Shown here piece after piece: positions 1-7,394 of a stretch of DNA of 33,675 bases. How positions within the stretch are numbered: position 1 is the stretch's first letter; the number at the start of each line of letters is the position of its first letter. Location: IMG/VR virus record IMGVR_UViG_3300010885_013346, positions 1-33,675 of that record; one strand, 5' to 3'. Both the position numbers and the translations under genes were made by a program. The notes under the pieces were generated by a model. That model searched no databases. It worked only from the letters and a program-made list of their open reading frames with translations, and had not been told where the DNA came from. This stretch comes from a virus.

Positions 1-1059
1 AATAGTATATATAAACAAATTGAAGATGAACGTATATATACTAATTTTAATCCAATGGTTGATACAGCTAGATTATCTACAAGAAAAGGCAATATAAATT
101 TCTTAAATTTTCCTTCTGATTCTATTACTAGAAAGTGTTTTAAAGCTAATGAAGGTAATGTAATTATTGTTTGTGATTACGAAGCACAGGAAGGAATAAT
201 ATTAACAGATAAATCTAAAGATGCAGCTATGATGGATTCTGTAATCAATGGAGCTGATTTACATTGTTTATTAACAAAAGCTGTATTTCCTGAATTAGAA
301 AATTTATCTGATGATGAAATTAAAAACAAACATAAAGATAAAAGAAATATATGTAAGGTAGTTAGATTTTTATTTAGTTATGGTGGTAATTCTTATACTC
401 TTCATACAAATGAAGGATTTCCTTTAAAAGAAGCTATTGAAATTGAAAAATCTTTTAAAGAACTCCATAAAGGACTTTATGAGTGGGGAGAAAAAATTTA
501 TCAACAATCAATTAAAACAGGATATATAGAATCCTCTGATGGATGGAAACTTGCTCTTCCTAAATTTGATAAATTTAAAGAATACAAAGAAAAAGTAGAA
601 TCCATTACAAAAGAACAATGGACAATGTATAAACAAGGTAAATTAGATTATAAAAAGAAATTTGATGAAAAAGAAAAAGGAATAGATTATAGTTATATCT
701 ATCCTAGAGCTGTAGATTTTTATAAATCCAAGAAAACAGAAGTAAGCCAATTCTTTAAACTTAAATCTGAATACCAACGTTTGTGTTTAAATTCTCCTAT
801 TCAGTCTTGTGGAGCACATATGATAAAAAGAGCAACACTTTTGTTGTTTGATTGGATAGTAGAAAAAAATTATATAAATAAAGTTTTAATTTGTAATAGT
901 GTTCACGATGAACTTGTTGTTGAATGTTTAGAAGAATTAGCAGAAGAAACAAAAATTGCTGTAGAAAATTGTATGAAAGACGGTGGAAATTACTATTTAA
1001 AAGATTTTAAATTAAATGCAACAGCTAATATAAATAAATCTTGGGGTGAAGCAAAATAA
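1..1059 (+). CDS. polA: Family A DNA polymerase, C-terminal part (5' end outside window)
   Basis: The frame is open from base 1, so this is the C-terminal 352 residues of a larger protein; the first internal ATG is at 55. It holds the family A palm and fingers, which extend DNA at the phage fork. Motif A is VCDYEAQEG (Asp59 of the fragment). Motif B fits RxxxKxxxFxxxYG exactly, with R115, K119, F123, Y127 and G128. Motif C is VHDELVVE, with catalytic D303 and E304. Motif A differs from the usual DYSQIEL: Ser-Gln-Ile is replaced by Glu-Ala-Gln, but the later Glu is kept. Any 3'-5' exonuclease domain would lie upstream and cannot be seen. The family call is firm; the 5' boundary is unknown. Confidence 0.95.
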   Translation, partial: NSIYKQIEDERIYTNFNPMVDTARLSTRKGNINFLNFPSDSITRKCFKANEGNVIIVCDYEAQEGIILTDKSKDAAMMDSVINGADLHCLLTKAVFPELENLSDDEIKNKHKDKRNICKVVRFLFSYGGNSYTLHTNEGFPLKEAIEIEKSFKELHKGLYEWGEKIYQQSIKTGYIESSDGWKLALPKFDKFKEYKEKVESITKEQWTMYKQGKLDYKKKFDEKEKGIDYSYIYPRAVDFYKSKKTEVSQFFKLKSEYQRLCLNSPIQSCGAHMIKRATLLLFDWIVEKNYINKVLICNSVHDELVVECLEELAEETKIAVENCMKDGGNYYLKDFKLNATANINKSWGEAK

Positions 1060-1067
1060 ATTTGTAC

Positions 1068-1217
1068 ATGTCCACATTAATCTTTAAACTTGAACATAAA
1101 AAAATGTTATATAATCTTATGTATAAAGATTCAATTAATTTTTTAAAAAGAAAAAAAGAAAAATTTTCTAACATATTAAATCAACATTACAAAGCCAATG
1201 AAAAAAACAATCAATAG
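1068..1217 (+). CDS. Small hypothetical protein (49 aa)
   Basis: A short ORF fills the gap after polA. It starts at ATG 1068, eight bases past the polA stop, and runs 20 bases into the next gene. The product is very basic and Lys/Asn-rich (for example FLKRKKEKFSN). I recognise no domain. It is supported only by gap filling and the tight packing of neighbouring genes, so it could be a chance ORF in AT-rich DNA. Confidence 0.35.
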   Translation: MSTLIFKLEHKKMLYNLMYKDSINFLKRKKEKFSNILNQHYKANEKNNQ

Positions 1218-1455
1218 AACAAACATTTCTGAACATTTAGTTGAATATCAATTAAAGATGATTGGAAAAACACCCTTAGAAGTTATGGGTGATGACAAAT
1301 GGTATTCTAATAATACCATGACACAAGAACAGCATGATGTGTTTAAAGCATATGCTATTCCTTTATTAAAAAAAGTATTTAAGTTTAACAAAGCTAAAGC
1401 TGAACAAACATTTCAATTTTTTGATTTGCAATTTGGTTTAAGAATTAATCCCTAA
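1198..1455 (+). CDS. Hypothetical phage protein (85 aa)
   Basis: I do not recognise this protein. It starts at ATG 1198 and ends five bases before the next gene. It looks like a small soluble mixed alpha protein: an N-terminal helical stretch, a WYSNNTMTQEQHDVFKAYAI segment in the middle, and a Lys/Phe-rich C-terminus (KKVFKFNKAKAEQTFQFFDL). There are no Cys residues and no membrane segment. Its place between polA and the helicase genes suggests an accessory to replication, but that is inference from position only. Confidence 0.7.
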   Translation: MKKTINRTNISEHLVEYQLKMIGKTPLEVMGDDKWYSNNTMTQEQHDVFKAYAIPLLKKVFKFNKAKAEQTFQFFDLQFGLRINP

Positions 1456-1459
1456 AATT

Positions 1460-1735
1460 ATGAGTTATTTATCTATTGCTATTATATTAGCTATTATCAT
1501 AACAGCAATGTTAGTATTTGCTGTTAAAACTTCTGAAGAACAACCAGAAGAACCTAAAATTCCTAAGTTTCAACCTAGACAAGTTACTATTATAGGTAAA
1601 GAGGTTTACACATCTGGTATAGATCCTATTGAAGTTGTAAAGCCTAAAAGAAAATATAAAAAAAGAAAGTCTAAAAAGAAACCTGTTGTGGAATCTGAAA
1701 AAAGACCTGTTGGAAGACCAAGAATTTCTAAATAA
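1460..1735 (+). CDS. Single-pass membrane protein with basic AT-hook-like tail
   Basis: Residues 4-22 (LSIAIILAIIITAMLVFAV) form one hydrophobic helix at the extreme N-terminus. An acidic Pro-rich linker follows (EEQPEEPKIPKF), then a strongly basic region (KPKRKYKKRKSKKKP), and the end carries RPVGRPRISK, which resembles an AT-hook (GRP core with flanking Arg/Lys). The layout suggests an inner-membrane anchor with a cytoplasmic DNA-binding tail, which might tether phage DNA to the membrane; that role is inference. The leader is AAAATT-ATG. The stop overlaps the next start by one base (TAATG), so the two are translationally coupled. Confidence 0.75.
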   Translation: MSYLSIAIILAIIITAMLVFAVKTSEEQPEEPKIPKFQPRQVTIIGKEVYTSGIDPIEVVKPKRKYKKRKSKKKPVVESEKRPVGRPRISK

Positions 1736-1938
1736 TGAATTGGTTAGAAGATTGGGAATATCCCAATGATCACATATATGCCATGGAAAGACAACATGAT
1801 ATTGAAGTTTCATGGCAACAATGGGAAGAAGAACAGGCAAATAAAAATAGAAAACCTGCAATAATTAAAATAGAAAAACCAAATGAAGTTAATAATAGCA
1901 CCTCAACAGTTCGAGGAGTTCTTCAAGAGAGGTTATAA
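1735..1938 (+). CDS. Hypothetical protein (67 aa)
   Basis: The start ATG shares a base with the stop of the preceding gene (TAATG), a coupling that supports it as real. The product is Trp- and Glu-rich near the N-terminus (MNWLEDWEYPNDH, SWQQWEEEQANK), followed by a Lys/Pro/Asn-rich tail. I know no function. Its last 56 bases overlap the start of the next gene in another frame, so either this C-terminus or the next gene's N-terminus may be slightly mis-assigned. Confidence 0.6.
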   Translation: MNWLEDWEYPNDHIYAMERQHDIEVSWQQWEEEQANKNRKPAIIKIEKPNEVNNSTSTVRGVLQERL

Positions 1939-2509
1939 CCTAGATATAATATATCTGCTAAAGCTGATAGACGAACAATATGATATTTCTCCATTATGTG
2001 AGTCAAGTATGAAAATTGCTTCTGTCTATCAGTCTTTAATAAGAAAAGGGTTAATAACAAAAGATGATGCACTCACAATACTAGGTAGAGATCTTTTAGA
2101 ATTTATAAATAGTAAAGCTACTGGTAAGATTATTAGAAGAAAACCTGCCACAACAGATTTTGAAGAATGGTGGAAAACTTATCCAGGTACTGATTCATTT
2201 GAGTATAAAGGTAAAAAGTTTACAGGTACTAGAGCTTTGAGATTACATAAAGATGATTGCAGATTGAAGTTTGATAAAATCCTATTAGAAGGAGATTATA
2301 CAGCTACACAATTAATTGCAGCTCTTAATTATGAAATCATACAGAAAAAAGAAAGTTCTATTGCAGAAAATGCAAATAGATTAAAATTCATGCAAGGATC
2401 TTCTGTTTATTTAAACCAACGAGCATTTGAACCATTCATTGAACTAATTAATGATGGAGCAATAGTAAATGAAGCTCCACAAAAACCACAAGGAGGTACA
2501 GATATATGA
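1883..2509 (+). CDS. Putative replication initiation/helicase-loader-like protein
   Basis: This 208-residue protein sits directly upstream of the DnaB-like helicase and overlaps it by 4 bases (ATGA). The N-terminal half is helical (FEEFFKRGYNLDIIYLLKLI). Residues around 93-100 hold FEEWWKTYP, which resembles the FWxxYP signature of DnaD-like and other phage replication-initiation proteins; a basic region with KFTGTRALRLHKDDC follows. A job in loading or guiding the helicase is inferred from that motif and the position. The ATG at 1883 overlaps the previous gene by 56 bases. A later Met at 2009 would avoid the overlap but would drop a helical region that looks genuine, so I keep 1883. Confidence 0.7.
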   Translation: MKLIIAPQQFEEFFKRGYNLDIIYLLKLIDEQYDISPLCESSMKIASVYQSLIRKGLITKDDALTILGRDLLEFINSKATGKIIRRKPATTDFEEWWKTYPGTDSFEYKGKKFTGTRALRLHKDDCRLKFDKILLEGDYTATQLIAALNYEIIQKKESSIAENANRLKFMQGSSVYLNQRAFEPFIELINDGAIVNEAPQKPQGGTDI

Positions 2510-3570
2510 GTTTTGAACTATTAAATGCAGAAGTTGAGAAAGGTCTTAATGATATGAATAGAGGAATTCCTATGGGATTTGAAAGACTTACTAAATATGT
2601 TGGTATTCGTAAAGGACTCTATTATTTAATTGGCGGAAATACTGGTTCAGGGAAAACATCTTTTATTGATGATGCTTTTGTTCTTAACCCTGTTGATTGG
2701 GCTATGTCTAAAGAAGGTCTTGCTTCTGGTATAAAAGTAAAAGTGTGGTATAGGTCCATGGAAAGAAGTAGAACTTATAAGATGGCCAAGTGGGTATCTC
2801 GTAAAATATTTTTAGACCAGGGTATTATTATTCCTGTAGGTAAACTTCTTGGTTGGACTGAAAAAATGTCTCAAGATGAACATGATTTGTTTTTACATTA
2901 TAAAGACTATATAGATCAGCTAAGTGAAATAGTTACAATAATTGATGGACCAGAAAATCCTGTAGGTATAGCTAAAGAATTAAAAGCTTATGCTGAAGCT
3001 AATGGTAAAATAGAACAATTAGACAAATGGAACAAAGTATATGTTCCTAATGATCCTAATCAAATTACTATTGTTGTAATAGATCATATTGGTCTTTTAA
3101 AAACTACTAAAGACCAACCTACAAAAAAAGATGCTATTGATAAAATGAGTGATGAACTTAGATTTGCTCGTGATTTCTATGGATATAGTCCTGTAGTAGT
3201 AAGTCAGTTTAATAGAAGTATTTCTAATCCTACTAGATTAAAGAATGGAGATGTTGAACCACAATTAGAAGATTTTAGTGATAGTTCATCTACACAAAAT
3301 GATGCTGATGTTGTAATGGCTTTATTTGATCCTATGAGATATAAAGTAACAGACCCTAGTGGTTATGACTTAGATAAATTAAAAGATCAATATGGTGCTA
3401 AATATTTCAGAAGTGTGAGACTTATTAAGAATAGTTATGGTGCAGATGATCTTAGAATAGGACTTGCATTTTTAGGAGAACTCGGAATATTTGCTGAGAT
3501 GCCTCGTAAAAAAGATATAACCGATGATGATTATAGAAGAATTACAGATAAAAGCTTTTTTCTTAAGTAA
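2506..3570 (+). CDS. DnaB-like replicative helicase (RecA-fold ATPase)
   Basis: A 354-residue protein matching the C-terminal RecA-like domain of DnaB-family replicative helicases, without a full N-terminal primase-binding domain. Walker A is GGNTGSGKT (residues 43-51). Walker B ends at D193 in VVIDHIGLL. A VVSQFNRS segment around 231-238 matches the DnaB Q-loop (SQL/SQF). It would unwind DNA at the fork as a ring. It overlaps the preceding putative loader gene by 4 bases. No intron or intein is seen inside, although a homing endonuclease gene follows directly. Confidence 0.93.
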   Translation: MSFELLNAEVEKGLNDMNRGIPMGFERLTKYVGIRKGLYYLIGGNTGSGKTSFIDDAFVLNPVDWAMSKEGLASGIKVKVWYRSMERSRTYKMAKWVSRKIFLDQGIIIPVGKLLGWTEKMSQDEHDLFLHYKDYIDQLSEIVTIIDGPENPVGIAKELKAYAEANGKIEQLDKWNKVYVPNDPNQITIVVIDHIGLLKTTKDQPTKKDAIDKMSDELRFARDFYGYSPVVVSQFNRSISNPTRLKNGDVEPQLEDFSDSSSTQNDADVVMALFDPMRYKVTDPSGYDLDKLKDQYGAKYFRSVRLIKNSYGADDLRIGLAFLGELGIFAEMPRKKDITDDDYRRITDKSFFLK

Positions 3571-3585
3571 ATAATATCAATAATA

Positions 3586-3617
3586 TTTGGTAGTTTGTAA
3601 AAGATACCGTAACTTTG
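3586..3617 (+). promoter_or_regulatory. Bacteroidota-type promoter for the GIY-YIG gene
   Basis: TTTG (3586-3589), a 20-bp spacer, then TAACTTTG (3610-3617). This matches the Bacteroidota primary sigma factor consensus TTTG-N19/20-TAnnTTTG exactly. The start codon of the homing endonuclease follows at 3635, leaving only about ten bases of leader. It suggests the endonuclease carries its own host-type promoter. Confidence 0.7.
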
Positions 3618-3634
3618 TAATAAAATTTTATATT

Positions 3635-4357
3635 ATGAAGACAGGTATCGTTTACACACTTTCACATCCTACAACTAAAAAAATTGTATACATAGGTAAA
3701 ACAATTACTAAATTAGAAACTAGACTATCTGGTCATATTGTAGATAGCAGAAGGCATAATAGAAAAATTTGTAAATGGATAAATAAATTAACTTCTGAAG
3801 GATTGATTCCATTGATTGAAGAATTAGACTCTTCATATGAAAAAGATTTAGCTAAATTAGAAATATTCTATATTGAGCTATTTAAAACTTGGGGATTTGA
3901 TTTAAAAAATCATACTAATGGTGGAGAAGGATTAATAGGTTTCAATCATTCAGAAAAATCAAAATTATTAATGTCAAAAGAAAGAAAAGGAGAAAAAAAT
4001 GCTTTTTATAATAAAAAACATACACAAGAAACAAAAAATAAAATATCTTTAGCTAATAAAGGTAAAAAAATGTCTGAAGAGTTTTGTAAAAAAAGAAGTG
4101 ACTACATGAAAGCAAATCCTATATCACATGAAACTTATCAAAAAATAGCAGAAATCAATAAAATAAAAATTGGTCAATATGATCTTGATATGAATCTTAT
4201 AAAAATACATGACTCAGCTGCTGATGCATGTAGAGATATGTCTGGATTTTTAACTGGACACATATCTAGTTGTTGTAAAGGTAAAAGAAACACGCACAAA
4301 GGGTTTGTGTGGAAGTATTATGAACTTAAAAACAAATCATATTTTTTAAGAGAATGA
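3635..4357 (+). CDS. GIY-YIG homing endonuclease with NUMOD3/NUMOD1 DNA-binding modules
   Basis: A free-standing homing endonuclease. The N-terminal catalytic domain has GIVYTL (4-9), YIG (19-21), R30, and a Glu in LEIFYIELFK. The middle holds two NUMOD3-type repeats (HSEKSKLLMS and HTQETKNKISLANKGKK). The end is NUMOD1-like (QYDLDMNLIKIHDSAADAC then HISSCCKGKRNTHKGFVWKY). Such enzymes cut an intron-less or intergenic allele and spread their own gene. I chose ATG 3635; an in-frame TTG at 3587 lies upstream but falls inside the promoter. It sits between the DnaB-like and SF2 helicase genes with the only clear host promoter nearby, so it looks like a later insertion. It overlaps the next gene by 4 bases (ATGA). 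Confidence 0.92.
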   Translation: MKTGIVYTLSHPTTKKIVYIGKTITKLETRLSGHIVDSRRHNRKICKWINKLTSEGLIPLIEELDSSYEKDLAKLEIFYIELFKTWGFDLKNHTNGGEGLIGFNHSEKSKLLMSKERKGEKNAFYNKKHTQETKNKISLANKGKKMSEEFCKKRSDYMKANPISHETYQKIAEINKIKIGQYDLDMNLIKIHDSAADACRDMSGFLTGHISSCCKGKRNTHKGFVWKYYELKNKSYFLRE

Positions 4358-4557
4358 GAAAAGAAAAACCAAAAGGATTTGTTCCTCTCTTTAAAGAGAA
4401 GAGCAATGAAGAACAATTCAGATTTGAGAATGATGAATGGGTTAAGACTAACGAAACAATTATTATGTCTATGTGGTTTCAATGGGGAAAACGTGAAGAT
4501 GGATATAAGTATGAAGATGAAGAAGGTTTCACTGTATATGGATATATAAAATCATGA
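4354..4557 (+). CDS. Hypothetical protein (67 aa)
   Basis: A small acidic, aromatic-rich protein (FRFENDEWVKTNETIIMSMWFQW, quoted in part as MSMWFQWGKRED) with a GYKYEDEEGFTVYGYI ending. I do not recognise it. It is tied by ATGA overlaps to the endonuclease gene upstream and to a 30-residue ORF downstream, which supports it being translated. Confidence 0.6.
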   Translation: MRKEKPKGFVPLFKEKSNEEQFRFENDEWVKTNETIIMSMWFQWGKREDGYKYEDEEGFTVYGYIKS

Positions 4558-4646
4558 AGTATGTATTAATATGGGCAGCTTATGAATTCATAAGACCCAA
4601 GATTGTATGGGTATGGTATTATTTAATAAATAAAGGATCACAATGA
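4554..4646 (+). CDS. Micro-protein, hydrophobic (30 aa)
   Basis: A 30-residue ORF from ATG 4554 to TGA 4644-4646. It overlaps both neighbours by exactly four bases (ATGA at each end), strong sign of a translationally coupled gene despite its size. The product is rich in Trp, Tyr, Val and Ile, with two short hydrophobic stretches (YVLIWAAYEFI and KIVWVWYYLI) separated by RP. It could be a tiny membrane-associated peptide; the function is unknown. Confidence 0.5.
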   Translation: MKYVLIWAAYEFIRPKIVWVWYYLINKGSQ

Positions 4647-5716
4647 CAATAAGAGATAAAAGACAATTAGAATTTGCTGATGTATGGTTAAAGAAAAAAC
4701 ATGGAATACTTTTGCTCGCTCCACGCTTCGGAAAAATTAGAACTAGTATTAATGTACTAAGAAAACTTAATCCAAACTCTGTATTAATAGCATATCCAGA
4801 TAATAAGATTAAAGACTCTTGGCAAGCTGATTTTGAGGATTTAGATTATGATGATAGTAATGTAACTTACACTACTCATTTATCATTAAAGAAATATGCT
4901 GATAAAAAGTTTGATCTTGTTATTGTAGATGAGGTGCATTTGCTTTCAGAGGCTCAAATAGAAGTATGTAAGGATTTGTTTAGTAACAATAAACAGATTC
5001 TTGGTCTCACTGGTACATTAGCTAGTGATACAGAAAGAACCCTTGAAGAAGAACTTGATTTACATGTAATAGCACATTATCCAATTGAAAAAGCAATTGA
5101 AGAAGGTGTTATTGTAGATTATGAAATTCATGTTATTAGAGTACCATTAGATAATGTAGTGTTTAATGATTACAAAGGAAAGCTCAAAACTGAGAAGAAA
5201 CATTATGATGGAATATCATGGGTGATTAATAAACTACAAAACAGTGGATCTGATACAATGTTTATGCGTCTTGCAAGAATGCGATTAATTCAATCATCCC
5301 TAGCCAAAACTAATGCTACAAAGGCACTTTTGGCTGCACATAAAGATGAAAGAGTGTTGGTATTCTGTGGTACCACTGCTGTTGCAGATAATCTTGGTAT
5401 TCCTTCCTATCATAATAAGTCTAAAGAAAAACAAATTTTTGAAGACTTTGCTGAAGGAAAAGGTAATCATCTCGCTGTAGTAAAAATTGGTAATACAGGA
5501 GTGACATTTTCAAAGTTAAATAGAGTTATAATAAATTCTTTTGATTCAAATCCTGAAAATCTTACACAAAGAATATTTAGATGTATGGCAATGGATTATG
5601 ATAATTTAGAAAAAAAAGCGTATATTTACATTGTTACTACAACAGAACCCATCGAATTAACATGGCTTTCAAGAGCCTTAGATCTGTTTGACAAAGATAA
5701 AATAAAATACTTGTAA
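4643..5716 (+). CDS. SF2 DNA helicase (UvsW/DEAD-like)
   Basis: A 357-residue superfamily 2 helicase. Motif I is LLAPRFGKIRTS (K31), motif II is DEVH (96-99), motif III is LTGT (residues 122-125), and motif VI is TQRIFRCM (Q309, R313). The motif I residue after Lys is Ile, not the usual Thr/Ser, with Arg-Thr-Ser following. Phage helicases of this type (compare T4 UvsW) remodel branched DNA and help shift origin use. The start ATG overlaps the preceding micro-gene by 4 bases. No extra nuclease or zinc domain is seen. Confidence 0.88.
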   Translation: MTIRDKRQLEFADVWLKKKHGILLLAPRFGKIRTSINVLRKLNPNSVLIAYPDNKIKDSWQADFEDLDYDDSNVTYTTHLSLKKYADKKFDLVIVDEVHLLSEAQIEVCKDLFSNNKQILGLTGTLASDTERTLEEELDLHVIAHYPIEKAIEEGVIVDYEIHVIRVPLDNVVFNDYKGKLKTEKKHYDGISWVINKLQNSGSDTMFMRLARMRLIQSSLAKTNATKALLAAHKDERVLVFCGTTAVADNLGIPSYHNKSKEKQIFEDFAEGKGNHLAVVKIGNTGVTFSKLNRVIINSFDSNPENLTQRIFRCMAMDYDNLEKKAYIYIVTTTEPIELTWLSRALDLFDKDKIKYL

Positions 5717-5741
5717 TCAAAAAGATTATTTTGTATCTTTA
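5711..5741 (+). promoter_or_regulatory. Probable Bacteroidota-type promoter before the Sak4-like gene
   Basis: TTG (5711-5713), a 20-bp spacer, then TATCTTTA (5734-5741), one base off the TAnnTTTG consensus. The next start codon is at 5777. A short inverted repeat, TAATC (5714-5718) and GATTA (5724-5728), lies inside the spacer and could be an operator or a weak terminator for the helicase gene. The -33 element overlaps the end of the helicase ORF. Confidence 0.5.
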
Positions 5742-5776
5742 TATATTAAAAATAAATAATTAAATAAATTAAAATT

Positions 5777-6448
5777 ATGAGTTCGAAATTAGTAGGAATT
5801 GTAGGGGCCACTGGAACTGGAAAAAGTACCTCAATTAAACATTTAAATCCAGAAGAAACGTACATTATTAATGTTGCAAAGAAAGAGCTTCCTTTTAAAG
5901 GATCTGAAAAACTTTACAATGTAGAAAAAAAGAATTACAAAGAAATAGATGATGCTAACGAAATATCTCGTTTGTTAAAAACTATTTCAGACAAAGCTCC
6001 TCACATTAAACAAATAATTCTAGAGGATAGTAATTATGTAATGGGTTTTACAATGCTTGATAAAGCAACTGAAAAAGGTTATGAAAAATTCAGTTTAATG
6101 GCAAAAGACACTGTTACAATGATTAAAACTGCTAGACAGTTAAGAGATGATTTAACTGTTTTCTATTTTTCTCATCCAGATACTATTGAAGATAGTGGAG
6201 AAATTATAGGATATAAGATGAAAACTTCAGGAAAACTTATCGATTCTCAAATTAATCTAGAAGGATTATTTACAGTGGTATTGTATACTAATGTAGAAGA
6301 AAATAAAGATGGAACTGTAAATTATGAATTTGTAACAAATCGTTATAAAAAGATTCCAGCTAAAAGTCCTGATGGAATGTTTGCAGAAACAAAAATACCA
6401 AACAACTTACAACTAGTAGTTGAAACATTAAATGAATATTATAACTAA
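5777..6448 (+). CDS. Sak4-like RecA-fold ATPase (ssDNA annealing/recombination)
   Basis: This 223-residue P-loop ATPase has Walker A GATGTGKS (10-17) and a Walker B-like strand (IKQIILEDSNYV). Its size and order match the Sak4/ATPase_3 family of phage recombination proteins, which promote single-strand annealing and work with the phage SSB. An SSB-like gene follows 14 bases downstream, which fits this pairing. It starts after the A-rich leader AAATTAAAATT with no Shine-Dalgarno. A general AAA ATPase role remains possible, as the Sak4 call rests on the motif, size and neighbour. Confidence 0.75.
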   Translation: MSSKLVGIVGATGTGKSTSIKHLNPEETYIINVAKKELPFKGSEKLYNVEKKNYKEIDDANEISRLLKTISDKAPHIKQIILEDSNYVMGFTMLDKATEKGYEKFSLMAKDTVTMIKTARQLRDDLTVFYFSHPDTIEDSGEIIGYKMKTSGKLIDSQINLEGLFTVVLYTNVEENKDGTVNYEFVTNRYKKIPAKSPDGMFAETKIPNNLQLVVETLNEYYN

Positions 6449-6462
6449 ATTAAATTAAAATT

Positions 6463-7332
6463 ATGCAAATTAGCGGAAAAAAAAGAGAAAACACAGGAAG
6501 TGGTGATTCAGTAAAAAAAGTGGGATTATTAGAAGCTACTGTTGTAGCAATTAATCCATCAATTGAAGAATACAAAGACAAGCTTGGTATTGAACTTAAA
6601 GAAGACAGCAAAGCTGCTGAATATTTAGGTGAAACTAAAGATGGTAATAGTTATCTTCGTGTTGATTTTTGGTTACAAAGAGTTAATCAAGAAGATAAGT
6701 TTAAAGTGTCATTCTTTTTAGAAGATAAAGAAAGAGAAAACAAAGATGGTACTAAAAAACAATATATCAATTCTATTGGTATGTGTTCTTGGGCTGCTGA
6801 TGAAAATGATCTTGCTGACTGGTTTACTAAAGGAAGAGATTTTAGAGTGGCTTATGTAGGTGAAGAAGATTTTTATAACTTCATGCGTGTATGGTTAGCA
6901 GATCTTGATTATCGTGATGTTGACACTGTTTTACAATTAGAATGGAAAAAACTAATGAGAGGTAATGTAAAAGACCTTAAAGATCAAATTGGAGGTGAAT
7001 GGTCTAAATCTGTTGTAGCATTAGCTACAGTGATTGTAAAAGAAAGAGAAGGAGAATCTAAAGAATACCAAGGAATCTATAACAAAGCATTTGTTGGTGG
7101 TTATGCTCTAAAACAATTTAGACTTATTGATTATGGAGATAAAAGAACTCAAGAATCTCTTAAAAACAAAAAACCTAAAGATTTAAAAGCACATGAGAAA
7201 TTTGTTGTAAATATTATAGGTGAATATGGTTGTAAAGACTATTATACATTGAAAGATCTTCAAGATTATAATACAGATGATAACTTAGTTGCTTCTGATG
7301 CATATATATCTGAAGATGGGGATGATTATTAA
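6463..7332 (+). CDS. Single-stranded DNA-binding-like protein with acidic tail
   Basis: A 289-residue protein with a basic start (MQISGKKRENTG), a beta-rich body and a very acidic end (YISEDGDDY). An acidic C-terminal tail is typical of SSBs, where it recruits replication partners. It lies 14 bases after the Sak4-like ATPase and before the primase, the usual place for a phage SSB. I see no classical OB-fold signature I can name, so the family is inferred from context and tail. The leader is AAATTAAAATT. A strong hairpin follows the stop codon. Confidence 0.6.
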   Translation: MQISGKKRENTGSGDSVKKVGLLEATVVAINPSIEEYKDKLGIELKEDSKAAEYLGETKDGNSYLRVDFWLQRVNQEDKFKVSFFLEDKERENKDGTKKQYINSIGMCSWAADENDLADWFTKGRDFRVAYVGEEDFYNFMRVWLADLDYRDVDTVLQLEWKKLMRGNVKDLKDQIGGEWSKSVVALATVIVKEREGESKEYQGIYNKAFVGGYALKQFRLIDYGDKRTQESLKNKKPKDLKAHEKFVVNIIGEYGCKDYYTLKDLQDYNTDDNLVASDAYISEDGDDY

Positions 7333-7351
7333 TAATTATTAATTCTGTAAG

Positions 7352-7385
7352 AAGCCTCATCATTAATTTGGTGAGGCTTTTTATA
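7352..7385 (+). terminator. Rho-independent terminator after the SSB-like gene
   Basis: The inverted repeat AAGCCTCATC (7352-7361) and GGTGAGGCTT (7370-7379) forms a 10-bp stem with one G-U pair and an 8-nt loop; TTTTTATATTT follows. The loop end reads TTAATTTG just before the right arm, resembling the TATATTTG seen in two other hairpins (14374 and 18940). The primase ATG lies 15 nt after the right arm, so this element may combine termination and initiation. Confidence 0.8.
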
Positions 7386-7394
7386 TTTAAAGCT

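Noticed and set aside
1057-1064. TAAATTTG right after polA, a perfect -7 match
   Set aside because: The first three bases are the polA stop codon, the next ATG is only 4 bases away, and no -33 element sits 19-21 bp upstream. Likely chance in AT-rich DNA.
3603-3649. GATACC and GGTATC inverted repeat around the homing endonuclease start
   Set aside because: Only 6 bp, 35 bases apart, with the right arm inside the coding region. It does not share the layout of the hairpins at 14374 and 18940.
7368-7394. TTG 7368 as primase start
   Set aside because: It lies inside the terminator hairpin. ATG 7395 begins the recognisable sequence.
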